DNA of 24,173 bases from an uncultured bacterium (GTDB taxonomy: Bacteria; Patescibacteriota; Dojkabacteria; SC72), in the NCBI GenBank assembly GCA_937899155.1, contig CALDJM010000075.1:1-24173 (forward strand), given 5' to 3'. The notes beneath the pieces were generated by a model. That model was given only the letters and a program-made list of their open reading frames with translations. It was not told the DNA's origin and ran no database searches. Numbering within the stretch: the first letter of the stretch is position 1; each line of letters starts with the position of its first letter. A program made the translations under genes and the position numbers. This document shows, in pieces, positions 8,355 to 16,545 of this stretch.

Positions 8355-9692
8355 ATGAAGAAAAAACTTTTTCTTATTCCTTTATTATCATTCTTGTTCT
8401 TTGTATTGTTCTCTTGGGTAAATGTAAGACCTGCACATGCTGGTCTGATAAATACTATTAAAGGTTGGGTAAATACTGTAAAAACGATAAGTGCAGTTGT
8501 TAATGACCCTGGTGAGAATATGTCTCAGTTAACAGGTAAGCTAGCATACGGTGCTGCTGAAAACACATTGATAACAGTTGCTCCAGAGCTTTTAGATGAA
8601 GAACAGCGAAAAGATATCCCAGAAAGCATGAGAAAAGGTCTCCTTGGTCTTTCAGAGTCTGCTGTAGTAGCAATGTTTGAGCATCAACCAAAGGTTGATG
8701 TTATTGCTCACTTAGCTGGTGAGTGGGTTCCTGGATATGATAAAGAGAGTAGCTCGGTATATGCTTCAGGGTATGACGATTTAAAACAGATGGGTGTAGC
8801 TGATTTATGGGGGAAGATTAGAAATATTGCATATCTAGGATATGTTTTAATAATGATTGTAATAGGCTTTATGATTATGTTTAGAAACAAGATAGGTGGG
8901 CAAACTATGGTAACTATTGGCAACTCATTGCCAAAGATAGTTATTTCACTCATCCTAGTAACTTTTAGCTTCGCAATTATTGGCTTAATCATTGATTTTG
9001 GAGGAATTATTACAAGAGTTGTATCAAATCTTATATTTGAAGATATTGGAGGGGGGTTACCTATTCACAATCCGTTTGCTCTTCTTTGGGGGTTTATGAA
9101 GCAGGAAGCTGTTAACACATATAAAAGTCCAAATTTTGCATTAACTGCTACTGGACTTGTTGGATTTTTCCTTATGCCTCCATTTGGAATTGGTGGCATA
9201 CTATTAATCATAATTGGTTTAGTTCTTGCAGGTGTTATTATTGTTGGTGCGGTTAAACTCTGGATTGTTTTGGTTAAAGCATATCTAGGATTACTAATTG
9301 ATGTAATTACTGCACCAGTAAAGATAATGGTGGGTGCAATGCCGGGCCAGAATGCTCAGATGTTTGAAGTTTTCAAATCTGCTCTGAGAAATGTACTTGT
9401 ATTCCCACTCGCTTTTGCTATTGTAAATTTGCCATATCTTCTAGAAGGTAACAGTGTGAATCTTGGCTTCCCCGAGACCTTGGTAGGGGTTTCAAATGAT
9501 AGTTCAGGTAGTATTGGAGGATTTTTGTTAGGAGTTGCTAAAATAATGGCTATATATGCTGCCGCATCTGCCCCTTCTATGCTTAAAACTGTTATCCCTG
9601 CGAATGAATCACAGGCCGGAGCTAAAGCAGGAGAAGATATTCAAAAGAGTTTAGGAGGAATTCCATTAATTGGGGGAATGTTTAAGAAATAG
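8355..9692 (+). CDS. VirB6/TrbL-like polytopic membrane protein
   Basis: A 445-residue protein with a classic signal peptide (KKK, hydrophobic core, AHA cleavage site near residue 29). It has an extracytoplasmic or amphipathic region to ~150, then several TM helices: about 157-177, 190-215, a long hydrophobic tract at 262-320 probably forming two or three helices, 340-360 and 388-410. The sizes and the Gly-rich conserved helices fit the VirB6/TrbL inner-membrane channel component of type IV secretion systems, versions of which occur in CPR genomes. Assignment rests on architecture rather than a diagnostic motif. The downstream membrane-anchored M23 peptidase, 16 nt away, supports a secretion or conjugation-like machine. 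No VirB4/VirD4 ATPase is in the window. The start has no Shine-Dalgarno. Confidence 0.6.
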   Translation: MKKKLFLIPLLSFLFFVLFSWVNVRPAHAGLINTIKGWVNTVKTISAVVNDPGENMSQLTGKLAYGAAENTLITVAPELLDEEQRKDIPESMRKGLLGLSESAVVAMFEHQPKVDVIAHLAGEWVPGYDKESSSVYASGYDDLKQMGVADLWGKIRNIAYLGYVLIMIVIGFMIMFRNKIGGQTMVTIGNSLPKIVISLILVTFSFAIIGLIIDFGGIITRVVSNLIFEDIGGGLPIHNPFALLWGFMKQEAVNTYKSPNFALTATGLVGFFLMPPFGIGGILLIIIGLVLAGVIIVGAVKLWIVLVKAYLGLLIDVITAPVKIMVGAMPGQNAQMFEVFKSALRNVLVFPLAFAIVNLPYLLEGNSVNLGFPETLVGVSNDSSGSIGGFLLGVAKIMAIYAAASAPSMLKTVIPANESQAGAKAGEDIQKSLGGIPLIGGMFKK

Positions 9693-9708
9693 TTCAAGAC
9701 TTGTTTAA

Positions 9709-12312
9709 ATGAAAAAAAATAAGGCATATGAAGATTCTCTTGGATCTATATTTGACTTCATATTCACAGAAGCAAAGAAAGATCCAGGGAAAGTAAAACC
9801 AGTAAAAGTATCTGGTGTTAGTTCAACAGATGCATATGCTGATGCTATAACATCTGTTTTGGAAAACCCTCTTCTCTTTGTTAACAATACCACAAAAGAT
9901 GCTTTTAAAGATTTGATGGATGTAAATCTTACAAAAGTAGATCTTGGCCGAAAAGAAGAGGTTGGAATTAAAGCTTCAAACATTCTTGATGTCTTAAACA
10001 ATGATATGTCCTTTATTGATAAACAGTTTCAGAAACTGGAGTCAAACAGGAAGATGGGGAGACTTACATGGGCAGGTAATGAAATTGCTGGTTTGATAGC
10101 TTCTAATTGGGCGAAGGATAACGATCTTGATTTTGACACTCAGATGGCAATGATGACTGCAGGTAAGAAGGATTCTGCAGGTCATGAGAATGTAACAACT
10201 GTCGCAAGAGGTAAAGCTTTGGCAAAAGAACATTTTAACAATACCAAAAATATCCTAACAGAGCAACAGTATGTCTCTCGTTATAGTAGCTCTTTCTCTC
10301 CAACTCGTGGAAAATCAGCTGATGACCAAGCTAGAGAACAATTTAAAACATATGAAGGTTGGAAGCAAAAATATGAGACAGCAGAAGCTCAAAGAGCTCT
10401 AACGGGAAAAGGTCCTACAGGTATAGAAGCTTTAGGAGATGTTGCAGAATCAGCAGAGTTCTATGCTTTTATGGAAAGGGATAATCTTACAAGAAAGGCA
10501 TACGAGGCAAGACAAAAAGGAGAAAATGAAAAAGCAGAGAAATTAATTAAAAGTGCAGGTTTCGTAGAGGCTTTAAATAATAAGGACTCATTAGAGAAGT
10601 ATAAAGACAGGGAGAAGCAGACATTAAGAAATTATGCAACTAGAATAGAAGCATTAGCAAAAGCAGATCCTATTCGTAATAAAGCCCAGATAGATTCTCT
10701 CAGGACAAAGATGGTTCGTATAGATAAGAATCTAAGGGCTTTGGATATGACTCGCAATGCTATGAGATTGGGAGAATTAGAGGGAGCTATTAGTTCTGTA
10801 AAGGGAGTGTGGGAGTATACAGTAGGAGGTCAACTAATACCTGCAATTATAAGTGGAGATTTTTTTGATCCAAGGAAAAATAACATCTTCGAAGGCAAAT
10901 TTGTACCAGTTAAGCAGCAAAGCTTTGGTCTAGGTGTTTTAGATGATAAAGGTGTTGAACAGAGTATAAAGATAAATGTTGCAAAGGGAAGAGGTGGTGC
11001 TATGGGTAGATATGATCAAGTAATGACAGATATTTACTATCTAACACCAGGATCTTTGGTAAAGACATTGTATACAGGTGAAGGTTTTGCTTATAGAGCT
11101 TTGAGACAAAGGGATAAATTCTTAAAAGGAGATATTGCAAAGAGACATGGAAATATAGATTTTACCAAATTATTTGGAGTTGATGGAGAGACATATCTTA
11201 CATCTATAGCAGGTAGTATGAGTCCAGAGGATTTAGCGAGAGTCACAAAGTTCTTAAAGAAGAATAAGGGTTTACAGAAACTTGCTTATAACTTTGGTTT
11301 TATTGATAGGACTAAGAAGCAAGTCACAGACTTCATTTCAAAGAAGGTGCTAGGAAAGTCGTTGGAGCAGGTTAGAGAAACTGTAGGTAAATGGTTGCTT
11401 GATAAATTGGGGAAGAGTGAACTGGCAAAGCAAATTCTTGGTGAGTGGATTAAAAAAGGAGGTTTCAAAGTCTTGCTGCAATCCGTTAGGGTCGCGGTGA
11501 AAGAAGCTGTAAAGGTTTTCTTAGATGGAGTATCCGCTGGTATTACTAGGGTGTTAGGACCAGTCGTAGACTTCATTGTTGATAAAGTTATAGATTTGGC
11601 AATTAAAGTAGGTGAGAAGGTTGTTAAGCCTGTACTTAAAGCAACAACACAAGTACTTGTGTTCTGCTGTGCTGGCTGTTTTGGTTGTTTTGGAGTTATT
11701 GTATTAGTAGTTGGGACACTTTTTGGGAAGTTTTCGCATATAACTCCAGGGGATGTAAAAGAGTGTTCACCCAACTTTACAGTTGAAGCTCCTCCTGGAG
11801 GTGTATTGGGTATCCCTTTTGAGGGTGAACCTTTACCTGATGGTGTGACATGTCTTTATGGTCCACAACCTACTAGGTGTACACAAGGTCCTGGAGGATC
11901 ATATTCTCACGGTAATTTGATTGCAATAGATGTGGCAGATTTAAGTTATTTTTATACACCAACTTTCTGTGATGAGGGTTTGGGTAACTGTGTTCTGATA
12001 TCAACAAGACCGTATCCTTGTGGGTCACATGCAGGAGATGAAGTTGTATTTACAGCTGAATATGGGGGACATTCTTATAAGTTCATTTTAGTTCATACAA
12101 AATTAAATGATCAATATTCTCCTGGAGATCTTTTAGGACCTGGAATTCCAATAGGTAGGATTCAAGAATATGCAGAAACTTATACATGCTCGACAGGTAA
12201 GCATTTACATTTAGAGTTGGAGTATGATGGAAGTAAAGTAAACCCTCAAAATGTCATGACAGCAGACCCGTCGGATGGTGGATTTGGTTGTCAGACTTCA
12301 TCATGTCCTTAA
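9709..12312 (+). CDS. Membrane-anchored M23-type peptidase with large helical N-terminus
   Basis: An 867-residue protein. Residues 1-~640 have no signal peptide, are charged and helix-rich, and end in amphipathic helices (~540-640). One hydrophobic segment (~649-674) carries a cysteine cluster (FCCAGCFGCFG). Beyond it, residues ~690-860 form an M23/LytM-like metallopeptidase domain with zinc ligands H734 and D741 (SHGNLIAID) and the HxH pair H832/H834 (GKHLHLEL). The domain carries extra cysteines, as expected outside the cell. M23 enzymes cut peptidoglycan cross-bridges, and such domains open the wall for type IV secretion machines. The topology (large domain inside, peptidase outside) and the VirB6-like neighbour fit that role. 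The N-terminal domain is not recognised. Confidence 0.75.
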   Translation: MKKNKAYEDSLGSIFDFIFTEAKKDPGKVKPVKVSGVSSTDAYADAITSVLENPLLFVNNTTKDAFKDLMDVNLTKVDLGRKEEVGIKASNILDVLNNDMSFIDKQFQKLESNRKMGRLTWAGNEIAGLIASNWAKDNDLDFDTQMAMMTAGKKDSAGHENVTTVARGKALAKEHFNNTKNILTEQQYVSRYSSSFSPTRGKSADDQAREQFKTYEGWKQKYETAEAQRALTGKGPTGIEALGDVAESAEFYAFMERDNLTRKAYEARQKGENEKAEKLIKSAGFVEALNNKDSLEKYKDREKQTLRNYATRIEALAKADPIRNKAQIDSLRTKMVRIDKNLRALDMTRNAMRLGELEGAISSVKGVWEYTVGGQLIPAIISGDFFDPRKNNIFEGKFVPVKQQSFGLGVLDDKGVEQSIKINVAKGRGGAMGRYDQVMTDIYYLTPGSLVKTLYTGEGFAYRALRQRDKFLKGDIAKRHGNIDFTKLFGVDGETYLTSIAGSMSPEDLARVTKFLKKNKGLQKLAYNFGFIDRTKKQVTDFISKKVLGKSLEQVRETVGKWLLDKLGKSELAKQILGEWIKKGGFKVLLQSVRVAVKEAVKVFLDGVSAGITRVLGPVVDFIVDKVIDLAIKVGEKVVKPVLKATTQVLVFCCAGCFGCFGVIVLVVGTLFGKFSHITPGDVKECSPNFTVEAPPGGVLGIPFEGEPLPDGVTCLYGPQPTRCTQGPGGSYSHGNLIAIDVADLSYFYTPTFCDEGLGNCVLISTRPYPCGSHAGDEVVFTAEYGGHSYKFILVHTKLNDQYSPGDLLGPGIPIGRIQEYAETYTCSTGKHLHLELEYDGSKVNPQNVMTADPSDGGFGCQTSSCP

Positions 12313-12329
12313 TATAATATTATAAAAAT

Positions 12330-13316
12330 ATGGATAAAAGGAAGAAGATAATATTAATAGTTAGCATAATAGCAGTACTTACTGTAGGTACAATCATCAT
12401 TTTTCTTACTAGAGAAAAAAAAGATGATGTTTTACAGACAGAACTTGAACAAAAAGCATTAACTACGAAAGGAAGTAGAAATGTAACTCTTGGCAAAGTA
12501 AGGTTTCCTTCGGAGAGTGGTTACTATATCTGGGAGGTTACTAATAGATTAAGTCTAGATACTTTAAAATCACTTTCTTCTGATTTGGGATTTAAGTTGG
12601 AAGATTCAGTGTCAGGACATTTCTATAGATGGGTTAAGGGTGATGATGCTATTTTCTACGAAATAGATGCAAATACAGTAATGTTTATGGGGGAGGGGCT
12701 TTTGGTTGTAGACAATATGGAAGCAGAACCAGAGGAAATTATTTCTCAAGTTGTGAAAAAATACTTCGGCAAAGAATGGAGATATAAAGTGACCTCAGTT
12801 GAAAGAAGAAGTAAAGGTGAGACTGTTTATTTTCTAAATAGATACCTAGATTCTAAAAATATTATTGAAATAGCGAATGTTGATTCGGATACAGATTATA
12901 TAGCATTAAAGGATGGGAATATAGTCTATGCAAAGTTTCTACTGTCTGAATTTGAAAATACTCAAAAGAAAACAGAGTTGATAGAATATAGGGAGTTAGA
13001 CCAAGAGATTAATAAGAAATCATACCCAAAAGACTTTTATGCAAAGATAGGAAGCTTGGATTCAGAGATTCAAAAAGAAATGAGGTATGATAGGGATCTT
13101 TATGAATATTTCTATAATAACATAGGTAAGTGTGAAGCTGTTGAAGTTTCTGTTGTCTATTTGTATAAACACATGTCGCAAGGTGTTCTAACACCAGTAT
13201 ATAAGGTTACTGCACAATGTTATTCCATGTATAAGAAGGAAGAAATTCTTGTCCCATCTGTATTTTATGTTAATGCCATAGACCTTAAATATCTTAAAAC
13301 AGAAACAAAAAAGTAG
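12330..13316 (+). CDS. Single-TM protein of unknown function
   Basis: A 328-residue protein. MDKRKK precedes a TM helix at ~7-26; the remainder is a polar, mixed alpha/beta domain that should lie outside the membrane. Only two cysteines are present near the C-terminus (CEAVEVS and QCYSMY), about 25 residues apart and possibly paired. I recognise no family. Signal-anchor plus soluble-domain layout recalls VirB8- or YycI-like accessory proteins, but no motif supports either. It begins 17 nt after the M23 gene and is probably in the same transcript. The 13 bases across its start match those at 3551 exactly. Confidence 0.7.
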   Translation: MDKRKKIILIVSIIAVLTVGTIIIFLTREKKDDVLQTELEQKALTTKGSRNVTLGKVRFPSESGYYIWEVTNRLSLDTLKSLSSDLGFKLEDSVSGHFYRWVKGDDAIFYEIDANTVMFMGEGLLVVDNMEAEPEEIISQVVKKYFGKEWRYKVTSVERRSKGETVYFLNRYLDSKNIIEIANVDSDTDYIALKDGNIVYAKFLLSEFENTQKKTELIEYRELDQEINKKSYPKDFYAKIGSLDSEIQKEMRYDRDLYEYFYNNIGKCEAVEVSVVYLYKHMSQGVLTPVYKVTAQCYSMYKKEEILVPSVFYVNAIDLKYLKTETKK

Positions 13317-13342
13317 AAAAATAAAAATATACAGTGTACAAT
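13314..13342 (+). promoter_or_regulatory. Candidate promoter for the TAG-interrupted gene
   Basis: TAGAAA (13314-13319, 4/6), a 17-bp spacer and TACAAT (13337-13342, 5/6) end 6 nt before ATG 13349. Transcription would begin at the A of the ATG. The -35 overlaps the stop codon of the upstream gene. Prediction only. Confidence 0.35.
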
Positions 13343-13348
13343 GAACAT

Positions 13349-14524
13349 ATGAAATTTCTAAGAGGAACAATATTAACAACAGCGATTCTTTTGCTCTCTG
13401 CAACCAGTATATTCGCTTTCTCATCCTTCTCAACAACAACTCTTAAATTCGACACAAGCCTAACCGAAGGTGCAGAACAGGTATATACAACACCAGAAAA
13501 AATATATATATCTCAAATAACAACAAAGTCAGAGAAATTATCCCAAGACCCTCAACTTTGGGTTAAATCCCTCTACTAGCACTACATAACCAGGCTCTAC
13601 ATTCCAGGCCTCCCATACACATACCTTCTTGATGAAAATGGAATAATATACCAAGGCAAAACAGGAGGACTAGGAGCAAATCTAAGGGAAAACGATTTAG
13701 ATAATGCTCTCCTCATAGGATATCTCTCAAACAACCCAACTTTAACAGCAAGAGCAGAAACCTCCTTAATGGAAATAGTTAACGAAGTTGCACAAGACTG
13801 GGGTATTTCAACAATCAAACCTGTAAGACTCAACATAATCAAAGAAGAAAATAAAATGTCTGGTATAAAAGTCACAGATGCATCCTTTGAATTCACAACA
13901 TCTCTAAACAATCTCTTTAAAGATTGGGAGGGATATAAAGAAGAAAATCTTAAATACAAAGCTAAAATAGATGAATCAGAAACACCAAAAGAAGTAGAAA
14001 TAGGAAACCGAGCTACTGTCAAACTCAAAATCACAAATGCGAACGATTTCCCCTGGTTTACAGATAAAGAACCAATATACATATCAACAAAAGATGGGAA
14101 AGAAAGCTCTCTTGCAATAAACCAAGTATGGCCAAGCTTTAGTAAGCCAGTAGAAATCTCTGATAAAAGTATCAAACCAAAAGAAACATTTGAAATAAGT
14201 TTCGAAATAGAAGCAAAAGTCCTAACGGGAGAAGTAAAGCAATCTTTCGTACTTCAAAAAGTAGATGGACAACCATTTGAAGGCTCTGAATTTGAAGTAA
14301 AATTCAATGTTGTAAAAGGCGATAAAACATTAGTACAAGTAGTATCTCCGGAATTTGGATTTGTAAATATTCGAAAATGTAGAAGGGGAGGCTGTGAAAT
14401 CATAGACAGTCCTAAAGAAGGCTCCATATTTATCCTCCTAGGAGAAGAAGAAGGTTGGTACAAAGTACAATATGCTCCAGGAGTAGAAGGATGGGCTATG
14501 CTTAGATACTTTAAGAAAATATAG
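13349..14524 (+). pseudogene. Secreted amidase-like/Ig/SH3 protein, interrupted by TAG
   Basis: One frame runs from ATG 13349 to TAG 14522-14524 (391 codons), broken only by TAG at codon 77. Gene callers would report it as two pieces, ending at 13579 and restarting near 13769. Residues 1-~25 are a signal peptide. Residues ~50-140 resemble an Amidase_2/PGRP fold (LPYTYLLDENGIIYQG, then LIGYLSNNPTLTARAE and a helix), and the stop falls inside this domain. Residues ~215-327 resemble an NBR1-type Ig domain, and ~330-391 an SH3b domain (RKCRRGGCEIIDSPKEG, GWYKVQY, GWAMLRYF). Expected role: wall-binding or wall-cutting surface protein. The usual amidase zinc histidines are not visible. The GTG at 13334 is rejected as start because MKFLRG at 13349 begins the signal peptide. 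It could be a recent pseudogene, a sequence error or a readthrough gene. Confidence 0.65.
13577..13579 (+). other. In-frame TAG inside conserved domain
   Basis: The frame reads ...W-V-K-S-L-Y-TAG-H-Y-I-T-R-L-Y-I-P-G-L-P-Y. No other stop occurs until 14522, and the homologous-looking domain continues straight through. A single base change (for example CAG or TAC to TAG) would explain it. No hairpin typical of recoding is obvious just downstream. Confidence 0.85.
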
Positions 14525-14536
14525 AAATTCAGCAAA

Positions 14537-16543
14537 ATGAAACTAAATGATATCCTTAAGGGGTTAAACCCTCAACAGGAAAAAGCGGTAACATGCACAG
14601 AAGGACCACTTCTTGTTTTTGCTGGTGCAGGAAGTGGAAAAACGAGAGTCATAACAAACAGAATAGCATATCTTGTAAGTGAGAAATCTGTTCAACCTAC
14701 CAATATATTGGCTGTAACATTCACAAAAAAAGCAGCAGGAGAAATGCAAGAAAGAGTAGTAGAAATACTCAAAGACATAGGAATGCAAAACAAAGGAATT
14801 CCAACAATTGGAACATTTCACTCCATAGGTGCAATGATACTTAGACAAAATGCAAAAGAAGTTGGCTTGGAGAATAATTTCTCAATATATGACTCTGATG
14901 ATTCCGATAACATACTAAAAGAAATACTTCTAGAAAAAGATATTGATATAAAACAAATAAAACCATCATCAGTATCCTACCTAATTAGCAATGCTAAAAA
15001 TCAAATGGTATCTCCAGAAAGTTTCTCAACACACTACTACGGATTCATAGAAGATACAGTATCTGAAATATACCCCCTCTACCAAAAACAACTCCTTGCA
15101 CAAAATGCTGTAGACTTTGGCGACTTACTCTATCTAACAGTCAAACTACTTCAAGAAAATGAAGAAATAAGGAATAAATATCAAGAAAAATATAAATATC
15201 TCCTAATAGATGAATACCAAGATACCAATGAAGTACAGTATAAATTTGCAAAACTACTCTCAGAAAAGCATCAAAACATATGTGTAGTAGGTGATGATGA
15301 CCAAGGAATATATGCATGGAGAGGAGCAAATATTAAAAACATCCAATCATTCGAAGATGACTTTGACAAAGTAAATGTCATAAAGCTAGAACAAAACTAC
15401 AGATCAACAAAAAATGTAATACAAGCTGCAATAAGTGTAATACAACAAAATAATAGTCGTGTAGAAAAAGTTCTTTGGACAGATAATACAAAAGGAGAAA
15501 AGATAACAATATATCAAGCTATGGATCAAGAAGACGAAGCAGAATATGTCGTAAATAATGCAAAACTACTACAGCAAAGAGGTATACCTCTAAGAAATAT
15601 TGCAGTACTATACAGAACAAACTATCAATCAAGAGCAATAGAAGAAGCTCTTCTTAAACTAGGACTCCCATACAAATTAGTAGGAGGATTTAGATTCTAT
15701 GAAAGAAAAGAAATAAAAGACATAATTAGCTATCTCAGATTCTGTTTCAATCAAAAAGACGAACTAAGCTTAGATAGAATACTAAATGTACCACCTAGAA
15801 AAATTGGTTCAAAAGCAAAAGCCCAACTACACTCATTTGCCAAACAAACAGGTTTAACAATAGGGGAATTTGTAATAGCTGCATACCTTGTAGACAATAA
15901 AGAATATATAACAGAATCAAAAATAGAAGAGTCAAAAATAATTGAAATAGAATCTATTAAAGATGAATGGAGAAAGTATCAAAGTGTGATTTCTCTCTTT
16001 GGAAATCTGTTTTTTCTTGCAAAAAAATCAAACCTTTTACAATTAGTAGATGCTGTAGTTGAAAGGACAGGATATATTCAATGGTTTGATGATGGAACAG
16101 AAGAGGCTACTATGAAAAAAGAGAATATAGCAGAGTTAAAAAGTGTTGCCTCTTCTTACTCTAGCAAATATGGAGAAAAGAGTTTAGAAGTATTTCTCAA
16201 TGAGATAAATCTAATAGAGCAGGAACAAGATAAGAATCAAGATGGTACAGGTAATTATATAAACCTTATGACCTTGCACTCTTCCAAAGGTTTGGAATTT
16301 GATTATGTCTTTATGGTTGGTGTGGAAGAAGGTCTATTACCACATTCAAGGTCTTTCTTGGAAGAGGCTGACTTAGAAGAAGAAAGAAGACTTTGTTATG
16401 TTGGCATTACTAGAGCAAAACAGAAACTATATATTACCTTCTCTGAAAAGCGAATAACAAGAGAAGGCTTCTCATCTCAGATACCATCAAGATTCTTAGG
16501 TGAAATACCACAGGAGATTTGTGAATACTTCAGTTACAATTAA
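14537..16543 (+). CDS. pcrA: UvrD/PcrA-type superfamily 1A DNA helicase
   Basis: A 668-residue ATP-dependent 3'-5' DNA helicase with all SF1A motifs in order: Q motif near NPQQEKAV (~11-18), Walker A AGAGSGKT (29-36), motif II DEYQD (225-229), motif III GDDDQGIYAWRGA (~253-265), motif IV QNYRS, motif V (TLHSSKGLEFD) and motif VI (VGITRAKQKLY, ~620-630). The family unwinds DNA in nucleotide-excision and mismatch repair and removes stalled replication or recombination intermediates in the cytoplasm. At 668 residues it is shorter than typical PcrA/UvrD (~720-750) and lacks the C-terminal extension used for RNA polymerase contact. It starts 12 nt after the interrupted amidase-like gene without a Shine-Dalgarno, and its stop lies 2 nt from the convergent gene's stop. 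Confidence 0.93.
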   Translation: MKLNDILKGLNPQQEKAVTCTEGPLLVFAGAGSGKTRVITNRIAYLVSEKSVQPTNILAVTFTKKAAGEMQERVVEILKDIGMQNKGIPTIGTFHSIGAMILRQNAKEVGLENNFSIYDSDDSDNILKEILLEKDIDIKQIKPSSVSYLISNAKNQMVSPESFSTHYYGFIEDTVSEIYPLYQKQLLAQNAVDFGDLLYLTVKLLQENEEIRNKYQEKYKYLLIDEYQDTNEVQYKFAKLLSEKHQNICVVGDDDQGIYAWRGANIKNIQSFEDDFDKVNVIKLEQNYRSTKNVIQAAISVIQQNNSRVEKVLWTDNTKGEKITIYQAMDQEDEAEYVVNNAKLLQQRGIPLRNIAVLYRTNYQSRAIEEALLKLGLPYKLVGGFRFYERKEIKDIISYLRFCFNQKDELSLDRILNVPPRKIGSKAKAQLHSFAKQTGLTIGEFVIAAYLVDNKEYITESKIEESKIIEIESIKDEWRKYQSVISLFGNLFFLAKKSNLLQLVDAVVERTGYIQWFDDGTEEATMKKENIAELKSVASSYSSKYGEKSLEVFLNEINLIEQEQDKNQDGTGNYINLMTLHSSKGLEFDYVFMVGVEEGLLPHSRSFLEEADLEEERRLCYVGITRAKQKLYITFSEKRITREGFSSQIPSRFLGEIPQEICEYFSYN

Positions 16544-16545
16544 AA

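Noticed and set aside
12288..12318. TTGTCA and TATAAT upstream of the gene at 12,330 as a promoter
   Set aside because: The spacer is 19 bp, and the gene is only 17 nt after its neighbour in an apparent operon; the TATAAT is easily met by chance in such AT-rich sequence.
13334..13336. GTG 13334 as a start
   Set aside because: It precedes ATG 13349 by only five codons, overlaps the candidate -10, and the signal peptide begins naturally at MKFLRG.
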